Shown: positions 31,209-41,288 of the stretch, piece after piece
Numbering within the stretch: position 1 is the stretch's first letter
Layout: every line of letters starts with the position of its first letter
Source of the DNA: Planctomycetota bacterium
Lineage (GTDB): Bacteria > Planctomycetota > Brocadiia > JAADGH01
Length of the DNA stretch: 55,536 nucleotides
Direction: 5' to 3'
Assembly: GCA_013152475.1 (NCBI GenBank)
Contig: JAADGH010000153.1
Coordinates: 1-55,536, forward strand
Program-made: the position numbers and the translations under genes
Notes under the pieces: generated by a model
Database searches by the model: none
Told to the model about the DNA's origin: nothing
Seen by the model: only the letters and a program-made list of their open reading frames with translations

Positions 31209-32189
31209 ATGAAGGACCTCGCGAATGGAAGAGAAGGCGCTCGAAGAGTCCTCCTCTGCGTGCTGGCGGCGGCGCTTGTAGGGGCGTTATGGATATTCTC
31301 CCGGTTTATCGGGGCGGGTGAGCCCCTTGTCGACCTTTCCCAGCGCGCGCGGATCGATCTCCCTGCCCATGCCGGCGGCGAGCGAAAAAAGGGAATCCGG
31401 TTTGCCGTGGCTTCGATGGTCAATCTTGAATCCACCTTCCAGCAGTACCGCCAACTGGTGAAGAGGGTCTGCCGCGACGCGGGATATGAGGAGACCTTCG
31501 TGCTGCGGCCCTCCTATGCCGATGTGCGGCATGCGCTGGAGGAAGGACAGGTGGATGTGGCCTTTGTCTGCACGGGCACCTATGTCTGCGCGGCATCCAG
31601 GGGGCGCCTCAAGCTCCTGGTCCAGCCGGAGCTCCAAGGCGGTCGGGACTACCGGTCTCTTCTCGTGGTTCCGTCGAGCAGCTCCGCCAAGACGTGGAGC
31701 GACGTGCGAGGCGGTGTGATGGCGTTTACCGACCCGGAATCGTTTACGGGATGCCTCGTTCCTTCGCTTGTATTGGCCGAGCGCGGCGATAGCGCGGCAT
31801 CGTTCTTTCGCCGAACCGTCTTTACGGGCAGCCACGACAGGTCGATCCAGGCGGTGGCCCAGGGAATCGTCGATATGGCGGCGGTGGATTCACTGATATG
31901 GGACGCGGCAAAACGAGACAGTCCTGATCTGGCAAGACGTGTGAAGGTGCTCTGGTCGAGCGAGTGCTTCGGCCCGCCGCCTGTCGTTGTGCCGAAGAGT
32001 CTTGACGCGACTCGCGAGGGGGCCCTGCGGCGTGCGTTTTTATCCCTGAGTAACGATGTGGAGGGGCGGCGCATACTTTCCGCCATCGGCATAAAGCGAT
32101 TCGTGCCCGCGCGACCGGAAGACTATTATACGGCAATAGCGGTCTGCAAACGCTTCCGAGCCATCACGAAAAAGGAACAATGTCCGTGA
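31209..32189 (+). CDS. Membrane-anchored PhnD-fold periplasmic sensor protein, system 2
   Basis: The 326-residue product is the same length as the sensor at 16200-17180 and has the same plan: an N-terminal anchor (RVLLCVLAAALVGALWIFSR) and a PhnD-like domain. Matching motifs are GIRFAVASMVNLESTFQQY, VDVAFVCTGTYVC, SWTDVR-like WSDVRGGVMAFTD, SFTGCLVPS and TGSHDRSI. Cysteines 121 and 182 occupy the same loops as C126 and C187 of system 1, and C127 is extra. The start at 31209 has AGGAGGAG just upstream and a longer frame from 31035 would run through the MITE-like element. It overlaps the kinase gene by ten bases. Confidence 0.82.
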   Translation: MKDLANGREGARRVLLCVLAAALVGALWIFSRFIGAGEPLVDLSQRARIDLPAHAGGERKKGIRFAVASMVNLESTFQQYRQLVKRVCRDAGYEETFVLRPSYADVRHALEEGQVDVAFVCTGTYVCAASRGRLKLLVQPELQGGRDYRSLLVVPSSSSAKTWSDVRGGVMAFTDPESFTGCLVPSLVLAERGDSAASFFRRTVFTGSHDRSIQAVAQGIVDMAAVDSLIWDAAKRDSPDLARRVKVLWSSECFGPPPVVVPKSLDATREGALRRAFLSLSNDVEGRRILSAIGIKRFVPARPEDYYTAIAVCKRFRAITKKEQCP

Positions 32190-33658
32190 GAAAATGGTCC
32201 TTGGACCAATTGCTGATGCGGATTGGCGCGGCTGCTCTTCTTGCCATGCTGTTGCCCGTGGGCTTGTACATCACCTACTGCGTCTCGACCTGGCAGGAGG
32301 AAGCGCTTGTTGACAGAGGGACGATCCTGGCCAACTCCCTCCTGCGGGAGATCGTGGACCCCATGTTGATCGGAGACCGATTGGCCGTGCACGACGTGTT
32401 TGTAAAGGCGGCCAACGCCGACAAAAAGCTGCGTTATCTTTATGCCGAGGATGCGCGAGGGGACATTGTTGCACACACGTTTTCGGGCGGATTTCCCGTC
32501 GCGCTCAGGGACTTTCTGAGAGAAGGCAATCGGCAAGTTGTGCGCTTCAGGACGAACGCCGGCGCGATGGTTGATATTTCCACGGCCATCTTGACGCCGG
32601 AGCTGGGCACGCTGCATGTCGGTCTGTCGCGGACACAGGTAATCTCCGCAAGACGCCGCATGATGTGTCTCTTGGGGCTGACGTTCGCGGGCGGATTGAC
32701 GGTGCTGCTGGCCGGTGCGCGCCTGGTTGCGGCCAAGGTGAGTTCGCCGCTTCAGCGGCTTGAACAGCAGGTCTCACGCCTTCCGGAAAGCCCTCCCACC
32801 GGAGATATACGCGCCGTCTCGGGCACACGGGAGGTCGAATCGCTGGCCCGAGGCTTTTCGGAGATGGCGGATCGCCTTGAGACGTTGGAACGCGAGCGCG
32901 CTGCCACCCAAGAACGCATGATCCACGCCGAACACCTTGCGGTTCTGGGCCAGGTGTCCGCCGGGCTGGCTCACGAGATACGCAACCCCCTCAACGGCTT
33001 GCTGCAGTGCCTGCGATATCTGGGGGAGACCGCCAATCAGAGCGATGAAGCGGCCAAGTACTACCCCATGATGGAAGAGGAGGTGGGGCGGATTGCCCGG
33101 GCGATGAAGCAGATGCTGACCTTCGCCCATTCGGGACAGAACATGTCAATCGAGCCCTGTGGCATCGCAGACACCATGGCGTCGCTGAAACTGCTGGTGC
33201 AGTCCCACGTGGAGGGGCGAAAGGTGCGCCTCACATGGCGAAACCCTGGGAACTGCATGGGGTTGTGTGATCCACAGGGGCTGTCGCAGGCCGTTCTGAA
33301 TCTCGTTCTGAACGCTGTGGACGCCGCCGAGGGAGGAGCGGATCCGCAGGTGCTGGTCGAGGCCGACTGCGACTCGCAGTGGGCCTATATCTACATCGAA
33401 GACAGCGGCCCCGGTGTGCCTGACGACTTGAGGGCGCGCGTCTTTGAACCTTTTTTCACCACCAAGCCCACCTGCGAAGGAACGGGCCTGGGGCTGTCCG
33501 TGTCGCGCCAACTCATGCGGTCCATCGGCGGTGATGTGGAGCTGTCCGCGGAGGAGGGTGTTTTCGGCGGCGCGCGCTTCATGATTCGCATTCCAAAGGT
33601 TCCATCCCAAGAGAGGCCACATGGCCAGAAAACATGCCAGAATCCTGATCGTCGATGA
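32180..33658 (+). CDS. Sensor histidine kinase (periplasmic domain-HAMP-kinase), system 2
   Basis: The 492-residue kinase has membrane helices at about 12-34 and 160-182. Its periplasmic domain contains GDIVAHTFSGGFP, the same motif as in the system-1 kinase. HAMP and a coiled linker follow, then the H-box GLAHEIRNPLNG (His near 265), NLVLNAVDAAEGG, DSGPGVP and GTGLGLSVSRQ. It has no PAS domain, unlike the system-1 kinase. Its last 38 bases overlap the activator gene, so production of kinase and regulator is coupled. Expected partners are the PhnD-like sensor upstream and the NtrC-type activator downstream. Confidence 0.9.
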   Translation: MSVRKWSLDQLLMRIGAAALLAMLLPVGLYITYCVSTWQEEALVDRGTILANSLLREIVDPMLIGDRLAVHDVFVKAANADKKLRYLYAEDARGDIVAHTFSGGFPVALRDFLREGNRQVVRFRTNAGAMVDISTAILTPELGTLHVGLSRTQVISARRRMMCLLGLTFAGGLTVLLAGARLVAAKVSSPLQRLEQQVSRLPESPPTGDIRAVSGTREVESLARGFSEMADRLETLERERAATQERMIHAEHLAVLGQVSAGLAHEIRNPLNGLLQCLRYLGETANQSDEAAKYYPMMEEEVGRIARAMKQMLTFAHSGQNMSIEPCGIADTMASLKLLVQSHVEGRKVRLTWRNPGNCMGLCDPQGLSQAVLNLVLNAVDAAEGGADPQVLVEADCDSQWAYIYIEDSGPGVPDDLRARVFEPFFTTKPTCEGTGLGLSVSRQLMRSIGGDVELSAEEGVFGGARFMIRIPKVPSQERPHGQKTCQNPDRR

Positions 33659-35021
33659 TGAGATCGTGCAACGCTCGGTCCTGGGAGACGCCCTCCGAAG
33701 GGCGGGATATTCCGTTGCCGTTGCCGCATCCCCGTTGGAGGCCGAGCCAGCCCTCGCCGAGGCTCCCTTTGATGCGGTGGTATCGGATCTTCGAATGCCG
33801 GGGCAGGACGGACTTTCGTTTCTGCGCGACCTCAAGGCCCGCCGCCCCGAGCAGGCTGTCATTGTGATGACCGCTTACGGAAGTGTCGAAACCGCGGTAG
33901 AGGCCATGAAACTCGGCGCCTTCGATTACTTGGAAAAGCCCTTTACACCCGAGGAGCTCCTGCTGAAGCTGGATCGGGCGCTGCAATTCGAAGAACTGAC
34001 GACGGAGAATGAGGCCCTGCGCCGACAACTGGCGCTCCGCGCGGAGGAGACCCGGATTATTGGGCACTCCGACGCCATTCGCACTGTCCTGGCGCGGATT
34101 CACTCCGTGTCCGGCACGGATACGACGGTCCTCATTCAAGGCGAAAGCGGTACGGGAAAGGAAATGGCGGCGCGGACGATTCACGAGACCTCCCACCGCG
34201 CTTCGGGGCACTTCGTGGCCGTGGCATGCGCTGCGTTGCCGGAGGAGCTGGTGGAGGCGGAGCTCTTCGGCCACGAGGCCGGGGCCTTTACCGGCGCCAC
34301 CAAGAGGCGCCTGGGTAGATTTGAGCTCGCCGATGGGGGCACGCTTTTCCTGGATGATGTGGACGATATTCCCAGCCAGGTGCAGGTCAAACTGCTGCGC
34401 GTGCTTCAGGAACGCACCATAGAGCGGATCGGGGGGGAGCGCGTCATCCGGGTGAACGTACGGGTGATCTCGGCCACGAAAAACCCCCTTGCCGCTCTGG
34501 TTGCCGCGGGAAAGTTCCGCGAGGATCTGTACTACCGGCTCAATGTCGTTCCCTTGCACATCCCACCGCTTCGCGATCGGATCGAGGACATCCCTGATCT
34601 TGTCCAGCATTTTCTCCAACGCCTTGCGACGAAGCTGGGCCGCGAAACCCCGAGCATTTCATCCCAAGCGATGGCCAAACTGCAGCGCTACGCCTGGCCT
34701 GGAAATGTCAGAGAACTGCAGCATGTGCTCGAACGCGCTGTTGTTCTGAACCGGGAAAACCGATTGGGTGAGGAGGACATGCCCGAACTCATGGGCCCCG
34801 ATGATCTGGGAAGCCTGGTGCGAATGGGGCTGGAGAGAGTGGACTCGATCGATCTCGCCGCGCTATTGGCGGAGGTGGAGGGCCGCGCCGTACGCTGGGC
34901 GTTGGAACGGTCTCGGGGCAAGCTGGCGCGCGCTGCCCAACTGCTGGGCATCCCGCGCACCACGCTCCGCTACAAGATCAACCGACTCGGTGAGGACATT
35001 TGTTGCCAACCCGATGAATAG
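33621..35021 (+). CDS. NtrC-type sigma-54-dependent response regulator, system 2
   Basis: The 466-residue protein has a receiver (D56 in [10 protein letters not shown], Lys in YLEKPFT) and a AAA+ domain with GESGTGKE and the sigma-54 loop GAFTGA within [27 protein letters not shown] and [11 protein letters not shown] follow, with a Fis-type helix-turn-helix at the end ([20 protein letters not shown]). It is the paralogue of the activator at 13028-14404. The natural targets are the sigma-54 promoters of the window, in particular the one before the second nrfD. Cross-activation between the two systems is possible because the C-terminal helices are similar. Confidence 0.92.
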   Translation: MARKHARILIVDDEIVQRSVLGDALRRAGYSVAVAASPLEAEPALAEAPFDAVVSDLRMPGQDGLSFLRDLKARRPEQAVIVMTAYGSVETAVEAMKLGAFDYLEKPFTPEELLLKLDRALQFEELTTENEALRRQLALRAEETRIIGHSDAIRTVLARIHSVSGTDTTVLIQGESGTGKEMAARTIHETSHRASGHFVAVACAALPEELVEAELFGHEAGAFTGATKRRLGRFELADGGTLFLDDVDDIPSQVQVKLLRVLQERTIERIGGERVIRVNVRVISATKNPLAALVAAGKFREDLYYRLNVVPLHIPPLRDRIEDIPDLVQHFLQRLATKLGRETPSISSQAMAKLQRYAWPGNVRELQHVLERAVVLNRENRLGEEDMPELMGPDDLGSLVRMGLERVDSIDLAALLAEVEGRAVRWALERSRGKLARAAQLLGIPRTTLRYKINRLGEDICCQPDE

Positions 35022-35154
35022 CCGCAGTGGGGCCTCGTGTCGCTCAACCTCCCCACCTCATATGTAATGGTTCCTCTTCAATAACCGAGGGGGAATGCCG
35101 GGTGCGCCGCCCTTGTGGATGAGGGCAAGGTATTTCAACGTTGCCTCCATGAAT

Positions 35155-35961
35155 CTATTCTCCTTCCTCACCCAGCAATAAACGCAGGACGGTATTGGCC
35201 TGGAGGTGGGCGGCGATGCCCACGCGCGGGGCCATCAACCCCCGACCGGGCTGTGCCGCGCTCTCCATGTCGCCAATCACGTATATCTGAGAGCCGAGCT
35301 TGCGCACCTGGATCGTGCTCCCGGGACCGTGCCCCGCAAGCCCGGACGCCATGACAATCGGCTTGTCAGGGAATGCCGTGGCGAAGCTCTCCAGAAGCAT
35401 GGTCTTGGCATCCGGCGCATCGAACGCCTCGACGAGGACTTCCACATCCGCGAACACCTCGGAGACATTGGATGCGTCCAGACGGACCCGGTGCGTCTCC
35501 ACACGAACGTACGGATTGATGCGCCTCAGGTTCTCCGCAAGCGCTTCCGTCTTGGGCTGGCCGAGCTGATCGACAAAGTACTGCTGCCGGTTCAGGTTGC
35601 TCGGCTCGACAATGTCGAAGTCGGCAAGCACGAGGCGGCCCACACCGGTCCGGGTCAGCGCGATTGCGATGGCCGAACCCAATCCCCCGAGACCGGCAAT
35701 GCCCACGGACGCTTCCTTTACCCTCTTGTGAACACCCGGGGTGTGCCGGGCCGCCATGAGCGCTTCGAGCTCTTCTCGGCTGGGCTCTTCGCCGCGCTGG
35801 ATCAGGACCACTTCGTCGCCGTCGGAAATCGCGCAGTCCTTGTTCACAGGCGCGCCGTTGAGGATCACCACATCGGCATCGGGCTTGAACCGATCTCGAA
35901 CGTCGAACACGGTCCCCTCGTCGTGGAGTTCGACCGGCTGCTCATTGAGTTTGATTTTCAT
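35155..35961 (-). CDS. thiF: ThiS-like domain fused to ThiF/HesA-type adenylyltransferase
   Basis: The 268-residue product joins an N-terminal ubiquitin-like domain (MKIKLNEQPVELHDEG to EVVLIQRGEE, about 1-65) to an E1-like adenylyltransferase. The latter has VGIAGLGGLGSAIAIALTRT (nucleotide loop), LADFDIVEPSNLNRQQYF and LGQPKTEALAENLRRINPYV. ThiF activates the C-terminus of a sulfur-carrier protein as an acyl-adenylate. Here the fused carrier lacks the free diglycine tail (it reads RGEE), so it cannot itself be the substrate. It may regulate the enzyme or act as a docking domain. It ends the CysH/MetWXY run, so sulfur transfer for thiamine or methionine is likely. Confidence 0.85.
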   Translation of the reverse strand: MKIKLNEQPVELHDEGTVFDVRDRFKPDADVVILNGAPVNKDCAISDGDEVVLIQRGEEPSREELEALMAARHTPGVHKRVKEASVGIAGLGGLGSAIAIALTRTGVGRLVLADFDIVEPSNLNRQQYFVDQLGQPKTEALAENLRRINPYVRVETHRVRLDASNVSEVFADVEVLVEAFDAPDAKTMLLESFATAFPDKPIVMASGLAGHGPGSTIQVRKLGSQIYVIGDMESAAQPGRGLMAPRVGIAAHLQANTVLRLLLGEEGE

Positions 35962-36036
35962 GTTCCTGAACCACCTCGGCCGGACTGGCGCCGGCGTCTT
36001 CCTGCCCGCCGCTGGGACAGGCGTCTTCTTCTGCCG

Positions 36037-36753
36037 CTATATTTGGTAGTCTACCTTGAGCGACCGGGTATGGATGCCGCACTCCCCGCCGCACTTGCTG
36101 GTGCCGATCCAACGCCCGGCTCGTTCCTCGGGGCCGCTCGCGATCCGGGTGCATGGCCCGCAGCCGAGCGAGCGATATCCCTTGGCATACAGCGGATTCA
36201 CGGGCGCCTGGTGGAGCGCCAGGTACTCCCAGACCTCCCGCTCGTGCCAGATCAATATCGGGTTGAGCTTGAGGAGACCCACGTCGCGCTCTTCGATTTC
36301 CAGAAAGTCGGTTCGTGTGCGCCCTTCCGTGCAGCGGAGACCGGTGACCCAGCAGGCCGCGTTCATCTCTTTGATGGCGCGCCGCGTGGGCTGGACCTTG
36401 AGAAGCTCGCAGCAGAGGTCGGGGTTGTCCTCATACAACCTCTCCGGAATGGCTTCGTCGCTTTGAAACACCTCAAGCTCCGGGTACCGCTTGCACATGT
36501 CGTTCATGAACGTCACGGTTTCCCGTGGCTTGAATCGTGTGGTGACGATAAAGCCTCGGATGCCCGCGCGAATACGCTTGGCAAGGTGCCAGACCACGAT
36601 CGAGTCCTTGCCCAGGCTGTTGGCGACCACCAACCGGTCGCCGAACTCTTCATGGGCCTCGCGGATCAATCCCAGCGAACGATCAACCTTCTGGCGGAAG
36701 TTGAGACCATCCACCAGGCTCTTGATATCCTCTTTTTCTACGGCTGCAGACAT
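36037..36753 (-). CDS. cysH: Adenylyl-sulfate/phosphoadenylyl-sulfate reductase (CysH family)
   Basis: The 238-residue enzyme reduces activated sulfate to sulfite in assimilation. It has the PP-loop-type motif VVANSLGKDSIVVW and the paired cysteines CCELLKVQP and GCGPCTR that bind the [4Fe-4S] cluster of APS-type reductases. A C-terminal redox tail, GGECGIH, is also present. The four-cysteine pattern favours adenylyl sulfate over PAPS as substrate (family knowledge). The ATG at 36753 was preferred to 36789 because AGGAG lies nine bases before it. Sulfate adenylyltransferase and sulfite reductase are not in the window. Confidence 0.9.
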   Translation of the reverse strand: MSAAVEKEDIKSLVDGLNFRQKVDRSLGLIREAHEEFGDRLVVANSLGKDSIVVWHLAKRIRAGIRGFIVTTRFKPRETVTFMNDMCKRYPELEVFQSDEAIPERLYEDNPDLCCELLKVQPTRRAIKEMNAACWVTGLRCTEGRTRTDFLEIEERDVGLLKLNPILIWHEREVWEYLALHQAPVNPLYAKGYRSLGCGPCTRIASGPEERAGRWIGTSKCGGECGIHTRSLKVDYQI

Positions 36754-36877
36754 TGCTTCTGACTCCTCTCCTCTGCCCGGATCCGACATTCGAGTGAATC
36801 ATGTCCATCAAGGATGCGCCTCAAGACCGGCACACCCCGCCGCGGCGTGGTTGTTGCGTGGTCCAGATAGATTCGTT

Positions 36878-37513
36878 TCATGTCTTCGCTCCTGCTTTCG
36901 AACTGACCACTACGAACACCGCCAATGCCGCCGTCAGGTTCGGCCAGAAGCGCGGCAGGCGACGGTACGACAGCGACAGGAATCGCTCGTCAACGATTCG
37001 CAAGCCGTCGTTCCGGCAGAACTCGCGGACGTCCTTCACCGTAAGGACATGGCGACCGGGCGACTCGTGCCATGAATACGGGCAGATGCTCAACCTCGGC
37101 GCGCGGCCGCTCACGAGGGCCTGCAGGCGCACTCGCCAGTGCCCGAAGTTCGGGAACGAGATGATCGCTTTCTTCCCGACCCGAAGCATCTCGCTCAACA
37201 CAACACGCGGCTGCGCCACCTCCTGGAGGGTTTGACTCAGAACAATGTAGTCGAATGCACTGTCCTCGTACAACGCAAGCCCATCGAGGATATCGCCCTG
37301 GTAAACGGGGACACGCCGCACCAAACACGCTCTGGCCTTCTCCTCGTCGATCTCCACACCGCGCGCAGTGACCCCCCTTGTCCGGACAAGTTCTTCGAGC
37401 AGCTCGCCGTCGCCGCAGCCCAGGTCGAGGACACGCGTACCTGGCTCGATCAGCTCTCCGATCAAGGCGTAATCAAGCCGAACCTTTGTTCCATCTACTG
37501 CGCAAAGCGACAT
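36878..37513 (-). CDS. metW: MetW, methionine biosynthesis methyltransferase-fold protein
   Basis: The 211-residue protein has the class I methyltransferase fold with RVLDLGCGDGELLEEL and GVEIDEEKA. It also has the MetW-specific segments FDYIVLSQTLQEVAQP, SFPNFGHWRVRLQ and the tail YRRLPRFWPNL. MetW is encoded beside metX in many bacteria and is needed for or stimulates MetX activity. The start overlaps the metX stop codon by one base (TAATG), the usual metXW arrangement. Confidence 0.93.
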   Translation of the reverse strand: MSLCAVDGTKVRLDYALIGELIEPGTRVLDLGCGDGELLEELVRTRGVTARGVEIDEEKARACLVRRVPVYQGDILDGLALYEDSAFDYIVLSQTLQEVAQPRVVLSEMLRVGKKAIISFPNFGHWRVRLQALVSGRAPRLSICPYSWHESPGRHVLTVKDVREFCRNDGLRIVDERFLSLSYRRLPRFWPNLTAALAVFVVVSSKAGAKT

Positions 37514-38670
37514 TACTCTCTGTCCCTGATTTCACCATACACGCTGTCAAGGAAGTCTCTGAGAATGACCAGCAATTCCCCGCTCTCAAGCAGAAAGGCA
37601 TCGTGCCCATAGTCCATTTCGATCTCGAAATAGGTCGTGTCAATGCCGTTGGCGTTCAGCGCCTTCACCATCTCTTTCGACTGGTAGGACGGAAACAGCC
37701 AGTCGGACGTGAAGGAGACGACCAGGAACCGGGTGTCCGCAACCTGAGCGAAGGCCTTCTCCAGGCTGCCGTGCTCCCGTTCGAGGTCGAAGTAATCCAT
37801 CGCCTTGGTGATGTAGAGGTAGCTGTTCGCGTCGAAGCGCTTGATGAAGGCATGGCCCTGGTGCTCCAGATAGCTTTCGATCTCGAACTCCGGCGAAAAG
37901 TCGTAGCCGTAGCTGTCGCGATCCTGGAGTCGCCGGCCGAACTTGCGGTGCATGGACTCATCGCTCAGGTACGTGATGTGGCCGACCATCCGCGCCACAG
38001 CCAGGCCCTGGGCCGGGATGTCTTTTCCATAGTAATCCCCCTCGCGCCAGTTGGGGTCGGCCATGATGGCGCGCCGGCCCACCTCGTTGAAGGCTATCGC
38101 CTGCGGCGACAACCGGCACGTTGACGCGATCGGTATCGCCGAGACCACCCTCTCCGGATAGGCAACCGCCCATTGGATCGCCTGCATGCCGCCCATGCTG
38201 CCCCCCGTGACGGTGAGGAGTTGGCCGATGCCGAGATGATCCACCAGGCGTTTCTGCACGTTCACGATATCGCCAACGGTAACCATCGGGAAATCGAGTC
38301 CGTAGGGCTTGCCGGTTCTCGGGTTGGTGGAGCTGGGGCCGGTGGAGCCTTTGCACCCGGCGATGTTGTTCGGGCAGATCACAAAGTATTTGTCGGTGTC
38401 GATGCCCTTCCCCGGACCGATCATGACATCCCACCAGCCGGGCTTCTTGTCGTCCGGGTGGTGCTTGCCCGCGGCGTGGGCGTCGCCGGAGAGGGCGTGG
38501 ACGATGAGGATCGCGTTGTCCTTCGCGGGCGAAAGCGTCCCGTAGGTCTCGTACGCCACATCGATGGGACCGAGCTTCGCCCCGCTCTCCAGTTCCATCT
38601 CCTGGTCGAACGTGACGTGCTTCGTCTCAACGATGCCGACGGAACCCGTCTTTGTTCGCGTGTCCGACAT
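37513..38670 (-). CDS. metX: Homoserine O-acetyltransferase
   Basis: MetX acylates homoserine with acetyl-CoA (or, in some members, succinyl-CoA) for direct sulfhydrylation. The 385-residue alpha/beta-hydrolase has the family opening [18 protein letters not shown], the oxyanion region [11 protein letters not shown], the nucleophile elbow TGGSMGGMQ, and the Asp/His pair in SFTSDWLFP and DYGHDAFL. Length is as expected. It lies between metY and metW in the same direction, so the three form one pathway unit. Confidence 0.94.
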   Translation of the reverse strand: MSDTRTKTGSVGIVETKHVTFDQEMELESGAKLGPIDVAYETYGTLSPAKDNAILIVHALSGDAHAAGKHHPDDKKPGWWDVMIGPGKGIDTDKYFVICPNNIAGCKGSTGPSSTNPRTGKPYGLDFPMVTVGDIVNVQKRLVDHLGIGQLLTVTGGSMGGMQAIQWAVAYPERVVSAIPIASTCRLSPQAIAFNEVGRRAIMADPNWREGDYYGKDIPAQGLAVARMVGHITYLSDESMHRKFGRRLQDRDSYGYDFSPEFEIESYLEHQGHAFIKRFDANSYLYITKAMDYFDLEREHGSLEKAFAQVADTRFLVVSFTSDWLFPSYQSKEMVKALNANGIDTTYFEIEMDYGHDAFLLESGELLVILRDFLDSVYGEIRDRE

Positions 38671-38684
38671 GGCTGCACCGCCCT

Positions 38685-39995
<1,311 letters not shown>

Positions 39996-40143
39996 TCAAA
40001 CATTCTTACCGTTTGGACGTATGGTCACTGCCCTGTCTGGGCAGGTGTTCCCGTGGTATTTCGATACCTTCTCCTCCTCATGCCGTGTTTCTGGGATCTC
40101 GCCGTCAGGAAAAAAGCCGTGCGATGTGGATTGCCCGTGCCGC

Positions 40144-40587
40144 TCAAATGTGATACATGAGGCCCTCGGGCTCCGTCTTCTGCCGTTTCCGCTTGGCGAG
40201 GTCTTGCAGCGTCGTGTTCTTGAGAACGTTCTCCACCGCTTCCTTCAGCTCCACCCATGTGTCGCGCGTGGGACAGACGCTCTTCATCGGACACCCCTCC
40301 GGATGATCCACGCAATCCACAGGCGCCGCAGAACCTTCGAGGGCGGCAAACACCTCATAAAGGTCGATGTGCGACGGGGATCTGGCGAGACCGTAGCCCC
40401 CACGCATACCACGGACAGATCGGATAATCCCCGTGGCCTTGAGATCTGCAAATATATGCTCCAGGTACTTCCGTGAAATGTGTTGCTCCCGGGCCACATT
40501 TTTCATCGGAACCGCCTTCTCCGGGTAGGCCAATGCCAGTTCCACCAGGGCCCTCGCGCCGTATCGTGCCTTTGTAGAAAGCCTCAT
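40144..40587 (-). CDS. Rrf2-family regulator with putative Fe-S cysteines
   Basis: The 147-residue regulator starts MRLSTKARYGARALVELALA, the standard Rrf2 opening. A winged helix follows with NVAREQHISRKYLEHIFADL and GGYGLARSPSHI. Three cysteines (DCVDHPEGCPMKSVC: Cys-x6-Cys-x5-Cys) resemble the cluster-binding site of IscR. It precedes metY by 157 bases in the same direction and may sense sulfur or Fe-S status, as CymR and IscR do. A perfect inverted repeat in its own promoter suggests autoregulation. Confidence 0.9.
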   Translation of the reverse strand: MRLSTKARYGARALVELALAYPEKAVPMKNVAREQHISRKYLEHIFADLKATGIIRSVRGMRGGYGLARSPSHIDLYEVFAALEGSAAPVDCVDHPEGCPMKSVCPTRDTWVELKEAVENVLKNTTLQDLAKRKRQKTEPEGLMYHI

Positions 40588-40596
40588 TGCCGCCTC

Positions 40597-40658
40597 CTGT
40601 TACTCTATTATTCCTATAGTAACAGTAGGTATTATAGGATGATTTACTTCTTTGTCAA
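40597..40658 (-). promoter_or_regulatory. Promoter and operator of the Rrf2-type gene
   Basis: On the minus strand TTGACA (40658-40653) and TATAAT (40636-40631) are both perfect and separated by 16 bases. Between the -10 box and the AGGAGG ribosome-binding site lies an inverted repeat, CTGTTACT (40597-40604) and AGTAACAG (40618-40625), with perfect eight-base arms. A bound Rrf2 dimer there would block transcription, so this is a likely autoregulatory site. Confidence 0.7.
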
Positions 40659-40828
40659 GAATTTTTCTGAAATTTTTCCGCGGCGGTTTGGCATCGGGCT
40701 TGTCTTTGCACCGCGGATTCTTTGTCTGAGGGAATTCGCAACCCATCCGACAACTGCTGGAAAAAGGATTCCCTCCTCCCGTGGCAACGGCCGCCGGGCA
40801 TATCACCGTGCAGATCATGCCGCTGGTC

Positions 40829-40871
40829 CTTGCGAGGAGTCACGCGCTTCGCGTGACGACGAAGCAATCTG
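40829..40871. repeat. REP-like palindromic element, copy 2
   Basis: The core is GTCACGCG-ctt-CGCGTGAC (40839-40857) within TTGCGAGGA and AGCAATCT flanks. Compared with copy 1 at 481-525, one C-G pair has become A-T on both arms, so base pairing is kept. That implies the folded form matters. Confidence 0.7.
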
Positions 40872-40920
40872 GCGGATCGACGGTGATCGAGCGTACGAGA
40901 TCGCGTCGTTTCTCGTTCCT

Positions 40921-41041
40921 TTCTCGTTCCGAGGCTCTGCCTCGGAACGGGTCACCCATCAGGCTCTGCCTCACTCCTTTTTTCTCGTTCCGAGGCTCTG
41001 CCTCGGAACGGGTCATCCGTCAGGCCCTGCCTGACTCCTTT
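40921..41041. repeat. Two tandem 61-base hairpin repeats
   Basis: Two direct copies start at 40921 and 40982. Each contains a perfect ten-base hairpin, GTTCCGAGGC-tct-GCCTCGGAAC (40926-40948 and 40987-41009). A second conserved part follows, ending in CTGCCTCACTCCTTT in the first copy and CTGCCTGACTCCTTT in the second. Similar GTTCCGAGGCTCTGCCTCGGAAC hairpins are seen as dispersed repeats in several environmental genomes. Confidence 0.65.
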
Positions 41042-41288
41042 CGCAGCAAAGAGGCGGAGCCGAACGGCTATGCCGTCCCGAGGCGCCTCGCGATGACACG
41101 GCGGGGGCCATGGGGAAACTACTGGAGAAGTTTTCTCTTGACCTTGGTTTTTAGAAAGGAGGCATTACACTCCTGGAGCGAATCTTCTTGAAATTTGTCG
41201 TTGGAGTGTGGTAAACGTATCTGCCGCCTCATGTCCGTGTCCCGAGGATGGGAGCACATAGCACTTTGCCAGGGCGTAGTCTATTCCC

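Larger units (their letters stand above)
40659..41288. other. Repeat-rich intergenic region between Rrf2 and recJ genes
   Basis: No gene is supported. It holds a REP-like element (40829-40871), two tandem hairpin repeats (40921-41041) and, before recJ, a TTGACC box near 41139 that may be part of its promoter. Forward frames through the repeats are open only because the repeats lack stop codons in one frame. Confidence 0.6.

Noticed and set aside
13028..35021. Assignment of the island as a proven arsenite, arsenate or tetrathionate system
   Set aside because: Sensor architecture and gene order are suggestive, but no arsR, acr3, arsM, aioAB or ttr-specific gene is present and the Mo-enzyme clade cannot be fixed by eye.
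40913..41034. CRISPR-like array in the repeat region
   Set aside because: There are only two units, the repeated part is the whole 61 bases including the spacer-like section, and no cas gene is nearby.
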